From the NCBI RefSeq assembly GCF_018282115.1, contig NZ_CP054306.1, positions 1,225,488-1,289,487 on the forward strand: DNA of 64,000 bases. Reading direction: 5' to 3'. Position numbers and translations under genes: made by a program. The notes under the pieces are model-generated. The model had not been told where the DNA came from. It saw only the letters and a program-made list of their open reading frames with translations, and ran no database searches. Below, one piece after another: positions 1 through 7,847 of this stretch (its first letter is position 1; every line of letters starts with the position of its first letter). The DNA comes from Synechocystis sp. PCC 7338. GTDB lineage: Bacteria > Cyanobacteriota > Cyanobacteriia > Cyanobacteriales > Microcystaceae.

Positions 1-166
1 TCAAAGTATTTGAAAAACTCTCTTTATGTTTCTCAATGCTCTTTTGTTGAGAACCTAGTTTATTTTTTCTGTTCACCATGATAAATATATGAAATATTGT
101 CAACTTTTCAAGAAAAAATCGAATTCGGTCATTTATGTCAATCACTATAAATAAACAATTGAGCTA

Positions 167-1498
167 ATGGCTATTATAAATCCTTCTCATGTCAGTGAAA
201 TAGAGTTTGATCAGGATGATCTACATGTGTTTAACATTGAAGATGTGAAACAACGTGCTATTGCAATGAGGAGTCAGTTTTTTCCTCGATTAGAGCTATT
301 GAGGAAAGAAAGCTTAGAGCTTGCAGCGAGCGTATATGGTATTGATCCTCTTGAAGGAATGGGAAGCATTTCTAGTCCTAACAATAGACAAGATGCTACA
401 AAAAATAGAGGAGCAGAAAACGTTCGTGTTGGCATTTCGGGTAAAAGAAGAGATAAAAACGATTCACCATTGTCTATCAAAAATTCAAACGGCAAGCCAA
501 TTTATATTCATCCTTCTATGCTTGGCTTTGACATATATCCAGGAGAAGAGACATGTATAACTATAAATTTTTCACCCTTTTCTTTTTCGGTAGAGAAGGC
601 CTTCGCCGAGAAAATATACGTAGAAATGCAATCTAATTTTGATTTGCTGAATAAAATTCTAACGAGTATTGAGGTTTGCTATAGCTTGCCCAACTATGAC
701 TATTCTAATGATTTTCATGATTTAATCAATACGAAAAAATTTAATTTATTAAACAAGAAAACCATTAAAAATACCCTTCTATTCGTAGATCCTTATTATT
801 TCCTCGTCAATTTTAATGAAGGATTGGGGACACTCAAAATCGCCTTCGTTGGCTTGTATCCTCTATTACACTTATCCGTTTCAATTGCGGAAGGGAGAGA
901 AACAAAATTTTCTACAATGCTTGAAAAGTTTTATGAATGGTATTCACAGGAAGAACAGAATGAGAACGAAAACTTAAGTGATTCTCTTAATGTAACTGAA
1001 TCTAAAGAAATCTCTGATGATTTAGATAAAAACCATTGGATTTTGGCTGATAGAGAAGAAATTGAAGCTGAGTTAAATTTTGATCCACAAAATATTAAAG
1101 ATGCTAGAAAACGAACAATGAAAGAGATTGTTCAACGTCAGGGTCAACCTAAATTTCGCTCCGAATTATTAGAGGCTTATGATAGAAGATGTGCTATTAC
1201 AGGTTGTGATGCAGAGGCTGCATTAGAAGCCGCACACATAATTCCCTATTTGGGTGCTCAGACAAACTATGTTGCAAATGGTTTAATACTACGTGCAGAT
1301 ATTCATACTCTCTTCGATCTTCATTTAATTTCGATTAATCCAACAACTAAACAGGTTTTTGTTTCACAAGATCTTTTAGACACTTGTTATAAGGAAATCG
1401 ATGGAATATTCATCAGACTTCCTGAAGATACTTCTGCTGTACCATCTTTTGAAGCTTTGGAACAACACTACAATAATTTCTTAAAGCTTTCTAGTTAA
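167..1498 (+). CDS. HNH endonuclease with unrecognised N-terminal domain
   Basis: The protein has 443 residues. The last ~110 carry a complete HNH nuclease signature: a Cys pair (C342, C347, in CAITGC), H357 (AAHIIP), N371 (NGLIL) and H380 (DIHTLFD). This is the beta-beta-alpha-metal fold seen in restriction-like DNA nucleases. Residues 1-300 match nothing I recognise; they contain a Ser/Asn-rich charged stretch near 60-105 and an acidic linker near 265-290. The gene is AT-rich and has no HIP1 sites, unlike the genes from 2 kb onward, which suggests acquisition. The ATG is preceded only by a weak GAG. No methyltransferase or specificity subunit lies in view, so a stand-alone restriction or defence nuclease is inferred, not shown. 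Confidence 0.75.
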   Translation: MAIINPSHVSEIEFDQDDLHVFNIEDVKQRAIAMRSQFFPRLELLRKESLELAASVYGIDPLEGMGSISSPNNRQDATKNRGAENVRVGISGKRRDKNDSPLSIKNSNGKPIYIHPSMLGFDIYPGEETCITINFSPFSFSVEKAFAEKIYVEMQSNFDLLNKILTSIEVCYSLPNYDYSNDFHDLINTKKFNLLNKKTIKNTLLFVDPYYFLVNFNEGLGTLKIAFVGLYPLLHLSVSIAEGRETKFSTMLEKFYEWYSQEEQNENENLSDSLNVTESKEISDDLDKNHWILADREEIEAELNFDPQNIKDARKRTMKEIVQRQGQPKFRSELLEAYDRRCAITGCDAEAALEAAHIIPYLGAQTNYVANGLILRADIHTLFDLHLISINPTTKQVFVSQDLLDTCYKEIDGIFIRLPEDTSAVPSFEALEQHYNNFLKLSS

Positions 1499-1595
1499 AT
1501 TTATTGCATTCCAATTTCATTATCACCGATTTTTTTAAAAGCCTAGTCATTGATAGACGACGGAATTATTTTTTATAAAAATAGGATTCATATCT

Positions 1596-1835
1596 ATGAC
1601 TAACCTTGAAGTTACCCATATTTCCAACCATGGGATTTGGTTGCTGTCTGGGGATAATGAACTATTTCTGTCCTACGAGGATTTTCCTTGGTTTAAAGAC
1701 GCCTCGGTAAAGCACATTCTTAACGTCACTGAGCCCACTGCCAATCATTTTTATTGGCCTGATCTGGACGTAGATTTGACCTTGGACATCATCAAACATC
1801 CCAAACTTTTTCCCCTAGTTTGTACTGACTCTTAA
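1596..1835 (+). CDS. DUF2442 domain protein
   Basis: This small protein of 79 residues matches the DUF2442 pattern. It has an opening strand ending in G-x-W-L, a central FPWF motif and the family's closing WPDLDVDL motif. DUF2442 proteins are often found near toxin-antitoxin and mobile loci, commonly paired with DUF4160; no such partner is seen here. It lies about 100 bases after the HNH nuclease gene on the same strand, and both may belong to the same accessory segment. The function is not established for the family. Confidence 0.75.
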   Translation: MTNLEVTHISNHGIWLLSGDNELFLSYEDFPWFKDASVKHILNVTEPTANHFYWPDLDVDLTLDIIKHPKLFPLVCTDS

Positions 1836-1989
1836 TGAATTACCTAGGTAGTTCACAGACAACTTCACGGCGATCGCCCGTCGCTTGAGCTAGCAAAACC
1901 AGGGAGATCAGTTGGGCTCAGTCCTCCCTTTGGGGCCGAAAATGGTTGTAGCATGGGGAATAAGGGATCAGTCCGCTAGAAACACGCCC

Positions 1990-2322
1990 ATGCTAGCCGT
2001 TAACGAAGACAACTTTGATAATCTCGTTCTTCAATGCCCAAAACCGATTTTGGTTTACTTTGGGGCTCCCTGGTGTGGACTGTGTCACTTTGTCAGACCC
2101 CTACTCAATCACATCCATGGGGAATGGGGAGAACAACTTATCTGTGTGGAGGTCAATGCCGACGTTAACCTACATTTGGCCAACGCCTACCGCCTGAAAA
2201 ATCTCCCCACCCTAATCCTGTTCAACCGTGGTCAGATTATCCAACGCTTAGAAGATTTTCGTGCTAGGGAAGACCTCCACCGTATTCGAGAGCAGATTGC
2301 CATTTCCATTTTTCCCTCCTAA
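1990..2322 (+). CDS. Thioredoxin-like protein with WCGLC active site
   Basis: The product is a thioredoxin-fold dithiol oxidoreductase. From the ATG at 1990 it has 110 residues, the usual thioredoxin length, with the active site W28-C-G-L-C32 and the cis-Pro motif (LPTLILF). The canonical motif is WCGPC; Leu replaces Pro here, which in other thioredoxins shifts the redox potential. The frame is open upstream to a TTG at 1912, but the extra 26 residues do not resemble thioredoxin and the ATG start gives the normal fold. dapB and adk follow on the same strand, an order that I recall from Synechocystis PCC 6803. Confidence 0.85.
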   Translation: MLAVNEDNFDNLVLQCPKPILVYFGAPWCGLCHFVRPLLNHIHGEWGEQLICVEVNADVNLHLANAYRLKNLPTLILFNRGQIIQRLEDFRAREDLHRIREQIAISIFPS

Positions 2323-2411
2323 GGCTGGCCGGTGCTTGCCCTCGGTTAACGCTTGTCCAACAATGGAGAAGTTAATCATTGTGATCAATTGTGGGTAAAG
2401 CTGGGGCAGTT

Positions 2412-3248
2412 ATGGCTAATCAAGCTAATCAAGATTTAATTCCTGTGGTGGTAAACGGTGCGGCAGGAAAAATGGGTCGGGAAGTGATTAAAGCCGTAGC
2501 CCAGGCCCCCGATCTCCAATTGGTAGGAGCGGTGGACCACAATTCAGCCCTCCAGGGCCAAGACATTGGTGAAATAGTGGGCATTGGGCCATTGGAAGTT
2601 CCTGTCCTAGCTGATCTCCAGAGTGTGTTGGTTTTGGCCACCCAAGAAAAAATCCAAGGGGTGATGGTGGATTTTACCCATCCCAGTGGCGTTTATGACA
2701 ATGTTCGTTCGGCGATCGCCTATGGGGTAAGGCCCGTAGTCGGCACCACCGGATTGAGCGATCAACAAATCCAAGACCTGGGGGACTTTGCCGAAAAAGC
2801 CAGTACAGGCTGTTTGATTGCTCCCAACTTCGCCATCGGGGTGCTATTGATGCAACAGGCCGCCGTGCAAGCTTGTCAGTACTTTGACCATGTGGAAATT
2901 ATTGAATTGCACCATAACCAGAAAGCTGATGCCCCCAGTGGCACTGCCATTAAAACGGCCCAAATGTTGGCGGAAATGGGCAAAACCTTTAACCCAGCGG
3001 CGGTGGAGGAAAAGGAAACCATTGCCGGAGCCAAAGGGGGACTAGGGCCAGGGCAAATTCCCATCCACAGCATTCGTTTACCAGGGCTAATTGCCCACCA
3101 AGAAGTCCTATTCGGTTCCCCTGGGCAACTCTACACCATCCGCCACGACACCACTGACCGGGCCTGTTATATGCCGGGGGTGCTTTTGGGCATTCGTAAA
3201 GTGGTAGAACTGAAGGGTTTAGTTTACGGTTTGGAAAAACTACTTTAG
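2412..3248 (+). CDS. dapB: 4-hydroxy-tetrahydrodipicolinate reductase DapB
   Basis: DapB carries out the NAD(P)H-dependent reduction step of the diaminopimelate/lysine pathway, supplying lysine and peptidoglycan precursor. The Rossmann motif [10 protein letters not shown] lies near the N-terminus. The family signature [15 protein letters not shown] contains the catalytic His pair and the Lys, and [17 protein letters not shown] follows. The length of 278 residues is normal. An in-frame GTG at 2391 would add seven residues; ATG 2412 is preferred because the core fold begins soon after it. The gene probably stands alone or follows the thioredoxin gene in a loose cluster. Confidence 0.97.
   Translation: MANQANQDLIPVVVNGAAGKMGREVIKAVAQAPDLQLVGAVDHNSALQGQDIGEIVGIGPLEVPVLADLQSVLVLATQEKIQGVMVDFTHPSGVYDNVRSAIAYGVRPVVGTTGLSDQQIQDLGDFAEKASTGCLIAPNFAIGVLLMQQAAVQACQYFDHVEIIELHHNQKADAPSGTAIKTAQMLAEMGKTFNPAAVEEKETIAGAKGGLGPGQIPIHSIRLPGLIAHQEVLFGSPGQLYTIRHDTTDRACYMPGVLLGIRKVVELKGLVYGLEKLL
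2712..2719. repeat. HIP1 octamer (representative copy)
   Basis: GCGATCGC occurs dozens of times across the window, both inside genes (as here in dapB) and between them, often extended to GGCGATCGCC. This is the HIP1 repeat characteristic of many cyanobacteria. It is absent from 1-1867, from about 15.03-17.76 kb and from about 59.32-62.31 kb. Confidence 0.95.
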
Positions 3249-3481
3249 GGTTAATGGCGCACCACCATACCGAGACAATGAAAGCAAAAAGCCCCAGCGT
3301 TCTATGGTGTAAATTGAAAACCCAGTCAATTGAGCTAATTTAGAGGCAACGAGTCAAATTAATTAAACCTTGGCGGGGAAAACCCCCAACTTCAGCGGCA
3401 GCGGCGGGGGAAAAATCAACCAAATTATCCATCCATCATCTATCAACAGTCTTCAACCCATCAATAATTTGACCTTTAATT

Positions 3482-4027
3482 ATGCGATTAGTTCTGCTCG
3501 GTGGCCCAGGGTCAGGGAAAAGTACCCAGTCCAATAACCTCAGCCAACAGCTTAATTTGCCGGTGATTTCCATGGGGGGCATTTTGCGTGATGCCATTAC
3601 TAGCGCCACTCCCCTGGGCATCAAGGCCAAGTCCTATGTGGAAAAAGGGGACTTGTTACCAGATCCGATAATGATCGAATTCATTCAACAGAGGTTAGGG
3701 CAGGAAGATGGAGGTCAAGGCTGGATTGTGGAAGGTTATCCCCGCACTGCTTTCCAGGCAGAAGAATTGGACTTTTTACTCGAAGATTTAGGACAACCCT
3801 TAGATTGGGCTCTGCACCTAAAAATTGATGAAGCAACAATGGTGGAACGTTCCCTCAACCGTTCCTTGTTTGATGACCATCCCGAAGTTGTCACCAATCG
3901 CATTGGCAGGTTCCACGAGTACACCATTCCCCTGTTGGAATACTACGACGCGAAAAAAAAGTTACTGACAGTGAATGCACACCTTGAGGTTGATCAAGTA
4001 ACAAAGCTGATTTTGTCCCAGTTTTAA
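3482..4027 (+). CDS. adk: Adenylate kinase, short form
   Basis: Adenylate kinase interconverts ATP plus AMP and two ADP in the cytoplasm. The P-loop GGPGSGKST begins at residue 7, and the AMP-site motif appears as EGYPRT rather than the usual DGFPRT. A short LID loop with the DDHPEVV pattern replaces the long zinc-type LID. At 181 residues it belongs to the short class. A second adenylate kinase is usual in Synechocystis, and this one is the more divergent type. A weak TGTCC/GGACA hairpin follows the stop codon. The 233-base gap before the gene shows no other coding sequence. Confidence 0.92.
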   Translation: MRLVLLGGPGSGKSTQSNNLSQQLNLPVISMGGILRDAITSATPLGIKAKSYVEKGDLLPDPIMIEFIQQRLGQEDGGQGWIVEGYPRTAFQAEELDFLLEDLGQPLDWALHLKIDEATMVERSLNRSLFDDHPEVVTNRIGRFHEYTIPLLEYYDAKKKLLTVNAHLEVDQVTKLILSQF

Positions 4028-4069
4028 GCTCAGTTTTGTCCGATTGGACAGCCTAAAATAGAAAATAAT

Positions 4070-4089
4070 TATTGACACTATTCTCAATA
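4070..4089. promoter_or_regulatory. Inverted repeat, possible operator
   Basis: A perfect six-base inverted repeat, TATTGA and TCAATA, is separated by eight bases. It lies in the 250-base gap ahead of the betaine-type transporter gene and just after a run of A/T. The size and symmetry suit a dimeric repressor, but I cannot assign it to a known regulator. It could also be chance in AT-rich DNA. Confidence 0.25.
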
Positions 4090-4278
4090 GCGTTAGCTCA
4101 ACTTAGCCCAAAATTCCATCGTGAGAATTGCTGTCATAAATGCCATTCCTGTGTCCGAGATTCCCCTCTAGTTTTGTGGAGGCATTGCCAATAAAACGTA
4201 GTTATTCCCCCCAAAAGTTGCCAGCTTAGTTAGCCGGTTGTTGTTAAGTCAGGCTCACTTTCCACGTTTTTTAACCCA

Positions 4279-5820
4279 ATGACCTCATTGACCAATCTCT
4301 GGCCCCAGCTCTTAACCCACACCCAAGAACATATTCAACTAGTGGCGATCGCCATGACGGTGGCAATTTTGATCGGTATTCCGTTGGGGGTAGTGATTAG
4401 TCGAGTGCCCCGCTTAGCCCAGCCGATTTTGATTTTTGCTAATGCGGCCCAGACTATCCCTAGTTTGGCCATGTTTGGTTTTTTGATTACGGTGCCATTA
4501 TTGGGTGGTATTGGCCCCACCCCGGCGATTGTGGCCTTGGTGCTCTATGCTCTGTTACCCTTGATTCGCAATACGTATACGGGGTTAAAATCCGTTGATC
4601 CCGAACTAAAAGAAGCGGCCTTCGCGTTGGGCATGACCCCTCGACAGGTCTTAATTTATATCGAATTACCCTTGGCATTAACGGTCATTTTGGCGGGATT
4701 GCGGGTTGCCACGGTGATTTGTGTGGGAGTTGCCACCATTGCGGCGGCGATCGGTGGGGGAGGGTTGGGAGTGTTTATTTTTCAAGGCATTTCCTTGGTC
4801 AATAACCAATTGATTTTAGCCGGGGCGATTCCGGCCGCATTGATTGCTTTGATCGCCGATTGGGGCATTGGTTTACTTGAAAAACAACTTTCCCGCCGTG
4901 GCCCCCGCTTGTCCCGTTGGCAACGCAATTTACGCTGGGGAACGGTCGGTTTAGGGGGATTTCTGGGATTATCATTTTTGATCCATGCTCTCTGGTTTGG
5001 CAATCCGGCGGATATTACCATTGGCGCGAAAAATTTTACTGAGCAATACGTATTGGGAGAACTGCTTGCCCAGCAAATTGAAAATAAAACTAATTTGACG
5101 GTCAATCGCAGTTTTAATTTGGGGGGCACCAATATTGCCCACGAAGCAGTCAAGTCCGGAGCGATCGCCGGTTATGTGGAATATACAGGCACCGCTTACA
5201 CAGTCATTTTGAAACAAAAACCTATTTCTAATGCAGAACAAGTTTACGAGACAGTTAAAAGAGATTATGCCAAAAAATTTCAGTTAACCGTTTTTCCTTC
5301 TTTGGGATTTGAAAACACTTTCGCGCTAATTGTGCGTCCCACCGATGCCCAACGCTATGGTCTCAAAACTATTAGTGATTTAGTGCCTTTAGAAAATGAA
5401 TGGCAGGCAGGGTTTGGTTATGAGTTTCTTAACCGTCCTGATGGCTACCCTGGTCTGAGTCGTACCTATGATTTGAAATTTACTAAACCGCCGATCGCCA
5501 TGGATTTAGGCTTAATTTATACAGCCTTAACGGCAAACCAAGTTGATTTGGTGGCGGGTAATTCCACCGATGGGCAAATTTTCAAAAATAAGCTGGTTGT
5601 TTTGGCAGATAATAAACACTATTTTCCCCCCTATTATGCTGTGCCTATTTTCAATGACAAAATTCTCAAAACCTATCCTCAAATCCGACCAGCGATCAAT
5701 GAATTAGCCGGAGTCTTGACCGCCACAGAAATTCAACAACTCAATTTACAAATGGATGAAGGCAACACCGACGTGACAAAGCTGGTGCAAGCTTTTTTGC
5801 AGACTAAAGGGTTAATTTGA
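4279..5820 (+). CDS. Fused glycine betaine/proline ABC permease and substrate-binding protein
   Basis: This single 513-residue chain joins two parts of an osmoprotectant importer. Residues ~1-215 form a ProW/OpuAB-type permease with about six membrane segments and the EAA-type loop (ELKEAAFALGMTPRQV). A further membrane segment near 225-245 leads into an OpuAC/ProX-type binding domain (from ~250, beginning TIGAKNFTEQYVLGELLAQ), which would sit on the periplasmic side. Such permease-binding fusions are known for quaternary amine transporters. The matching ATPase is not adjacent on either side, so it must be encoded elsewhere or shared. The substrate (betaine, choline or proline) cannot be decided from sequence alone. 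Confidence 0.9.
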   Translation: MTSLTNLWPQLLTHTQEHIQLVAIAMTVAILIGIPLGVVISRVPRLAQPILIFANAAQTIPSLAMFGFLITVPLLGGIGPTPAIVALVLYALLPLIRNTYTGLKSVDPELKEAAFALGMTPRQVLIYIELPLALTVILAGLRVATVICVGVATIAAAIGGGGLGVFIFQGISLVNNQLILAGAIPAALIALIADWGIGLLEKQLSRRGPRLSRWQRNLRWGTVGLGGFLGLSFLIHALWFGNPADITIGAKNFTEQYVLGELLAQQIENKTNLTVNRSFNLGGTNIAHEAVKSGAIAGYVEYTGTAYTVILKQKPISNAEQVYETVKRDYAKKFQLTVFPSLGFENTFALIVRPTDAQRYGLKTISDLVPLENEWQAGFGYEFLNRPDGYPGLSRTYDLKFTKPPIAMDLGLIYTALTANQVDLVAGNSTDGQIFKNKLVVLADNKHYFPPYYAVPIFNDKILKTYPQIRPAINELAGVLTATEIQQLNLQMDEGNTDVTKLVQAFLQTKGLI

Positions 5821-5914
5821 GTGGCCAAGAACGTTGATCGCCCTTGCATCCACAGATTTCACAGCAGTAATCAGCCAGGCGGCAATTGTGTCCTTTGAGT
5901 ACAGCCCAAGTCTC

Positions 5915-5998
5915 TTAGAACGTGTTTTAAAAGCCCCCTTGACCACCAAATTTGGGGGGGAAACAAAGGCAAATTCCCCCAGTGCTGCCGGAGCTTTA
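5915..5998 (+). repeat. Dispersed intergenic repeat, copy A
   Basis: This ~85-base block begins AGAACGTGTTT, passes through a palindromic core (CCAAATTTGG flanked by runs of C and G) and ends near CCGGAGCTTTA. A second copy in the same orientation lies at 40741-40834, estimated at about 85 percent identical by eye. Both copies sit just after the stop codon of a plus-strand gene. It has no coding capacity. The core could fold as a hairpin in RNA. Confidence 0.8.
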
Positions 5999-6025
5999 TA
6001 ACAGTCCGTAACCACACCCAAAAGC

Positions 6026-6835
6026 TCAAAATTGTGGAGTCACAAAATTTAAGTAGCTAGCAATCAATCTTTCACCCCAAAAGAGACTGACGAGGGCACC
6101 GATCGCCAAAAAGGGGCCAAAGGGAAAACCCTGTCGTCGTTGTAATCTGCCCAGCAGTAGCTTTAAACCGCCATAGATAGAACCAAATAAACAGGCAATA
6201 AATGTGGTCAAGAGTAATGAAGGCCAGCCCAACCAAGCTCCCACCATGGCCGCCAATTTTGGATCGCCGTCCCCCATGCCTTCCCTGCCGAGCAACAGAC
6301 TGCCCCCCATGCGGATCAAATCAAACAGCCATAGCCCCAATACCGCCGAGGCGATCGCCTCCACCAAGGGAATAATCCAATGGCCGCTTTGCCAACCCAG
6401 CAGTAAATGAAATAGTAAGCCAAGCACCAGTCCCGGTTTAGTCAGACTATTGGGCAGGGTCATGGTGTCCCAGTCGATTAAAGTCAGGGCAATTAAAAAA
6501 CTGATTAATGTCCAGTAGCCGAGGATTTGCCACTGCCAACCAAAATGCCAACAGGTCAGGGCAAATAATAATCCCGTAGCCGCTTCCACCAGGGGATAGC
6601 GGGGGGGAATGGACGCTTGGCACCAACGGCATTTACCCTTTAGCCATAACCAGCCCATAACGGGCACATTTTCCTTCGGGCCCAGTGGGTGACCACAGTG
6701 GGGACAACGGGAAGGGGGATGCACCAGGGATAAACCCTCTGGTAAACGATAGGCCACCACGTTAAGAAAACTGCCCACGGCACAGCCCAGGGCAATGGCA
6801 AACAGGAAAGCAATGGGGGCAATTAGGGGATCCAT
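6026..6835 (-). CDS. pilD: Type IV prepilin peptidase/N-methyltransferase PilD
   Basis: PilD is the bifunctional inner-membrane aspartyl protease that cleaves type IV prepilin leaders and methylates the new N-terminal Phe. The N-terminal cytoplasmic loop carries the two zinc-binding Cys pairs (CPHCGH and CRWCQ). The two catalytic Asp motifs of family A24 are [10 protein letters not shown] and [10 protein letters not shown]. Around seven to eight membrane helices are visible across 269 residues, the normal length. Synechocystis uses it for pilus-based phototaxis and DNA uptake. It is transcribed away from the plus-strand genes around it and appears monocistronic. Confidence 0.96.
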   Translation of the reverse strand: MDPLIAPIAFLFAIALGCAVGSFLNVVAYRLPEGLSLVHPPSRCPHCGHPLGPKENVPVMGWLWLKGKCRWCQASIPPRYPLVEAATGLLFALTCWHFGWQWQILGYWTLISFLIALTLIDWDTMTLPNSLTKPGLVLGLLFHLLLGWQSGHWIIPLVEAIASAVLGLWLFDLIRMGGSLLLGREGMGDGDPKLAAMVGAWLGWPSLLLTTFIACLFGSIYGGLKLLLGRLQRRQGFPFGPFLAIGALVSLFWGERLIASYLNFVTPQF

Positions 6836-7041
6836 GCTGATCTCGGTGAAGGAAGGTCAAGAGCTTAAGGTGGTGTTTGCCAAGCCTCCTTACCCCCCAT
6901 TTGACGGGAAAAACTTAAAGTACCCCGACATTAAGGCATTAGAAAATTTAAGGAGCAGAATTGGACTTGACGAACAGGTTCTAAAACAAATGTAGTCCGT
7001 TTTGTTTTTGAAAAGCCCAATTTTTTCCTGATTGACTAGGG

Positions 7042-7332
7042 TTAGTCCTCCAATTCCTTCTTGATAACTCGATAATTGGTATCTAGATAAATTTCATATT
7101 CCCGCCCGTCGGCACAGACGACATCGTCAATTTCAAAACGTTTTTTGTCGATTTCGTACTCAGCATCATCAAAGGAATTACAGCCCATGGCGTTGAGTAC
7201 TTGGACAATTCTCTGTCTTTCCTGGGCCGTCACATCCCGGTCATCGGCCCTGGCGATCGCCGCTGTAAGGGTCATTTCCATCAGCACCACGCCGGCTAGA
7301 AAATAGCTAATTTGTTTGATGGCATTCATCAT
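7042..7332 (-). CDS. Small secreted protein, PepSY-like
   Basis: This is an exported protein of about 96 residues. It has a signal peptide with a hydrophobic stretch of ~20 residues ending in AIARA, then a mature domain (ERQRIVQVLNAMGC...) resembling a single PepSY-type alpha/beta unit, with two Cys that could form a disulfide. The start is placed at the ATG at 7332 because GGAGA lies just upstream; the frame is open further to 7365. PepSY domains often inhibit periplasmic peptidases, but the function here is not known. The gene has no obvious operon partner. Confidence 0.7.
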   Translation of the reverse strand: MMNAIKQISYFLAGVVLMEMTLTAAIARADDRDVTAQERQRIVQVLNAMGCNSFDDAEYEIDKKRFEIDDVVCADGREYEIYLDTNYRVIKKELED

Positions 7333-7591
7333 GGTTAGTTTCTCCAAAGGAAGTTTAAGCAACACATTAGTTTTTCCAACCTAGACTGTCATGGTTGGTT
7401 TACCAAGCCAGGGGTTAACAGCTTGGCGATCGCCCACTCCCTGGGGCCAAACGGTTCGTTAACGGAGGCCATCCAGCAAAGGATTAAGATGGGAAACAAA
7501 TACCTGCCATGGGTATCAATTGGGGGCTCCGGTCCCACCGCTCAGCAGAAATCAGTCCCTGACGTGATTATCTGGATTGGATGCAAATTTT

Positions 7592-7843
7592 ATGAAAACT
7601 TTACTACTAACCTGGCTAGACCGTATTTTGATTGCTGATGTATTCCTGGTGTTGCTGGGCTTTTTCTGGTTTGCCATTGCGGTGGTGGGGGAATCCACCG
7701 GTATTCCCTTGGGCTATCAAATCTGGCAAAAACTCTGGCTACCCCTGTTCAATCCCGCCATTAGTATTTTGATTTTGGGTGCCATCAGTAGTTGGGGGAT
7801 CAAAAAACTTTCCCAATGGTTCACCGCTAAACAAGGGAGTTAG
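7592..7843 (+). CDS. Small two-helix membrane protein
   Basis: This protein of 83 residues has two hydrophobic helices (about residues 13-35 and 50-66) and a short charged tail. ATG 7592 is chosen over the in-frame TTG at 7577. It ends four bases before the start of the UPF0182 gene, so the two are probably cotranscribed and may be translationally coupled. I do not recognise the family beyond a conserved cyanobacterial small membrane protein. A longer ORF at 7423-7638 in another frame is a shadow. Confidence 0.7.
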   Translation: MKTLLLTWLDRILIADVFLVLLGFFWFAIAVVGESTGIPLGYQIWQKLWLPLFNPAISILILGAISSWGIKKLSQWFTAKQGS

Positions 7844-7847
7844 GGCC

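Noticed and set aside
6795-6995. 66-codon plus-strand frame between pilD and the PepSY-like gene
   Set aside because: It starts antisense inside pilD, has no ribosome site and no recognisable domain; the sequence is more likely the pilD promoter region.
7423-7638. 71-codon frame ahead of the UPF0182 cluster
   Set aside because: It overlaps the better-supported small membrane protein gene in another frame and its product has no features of a real protein.
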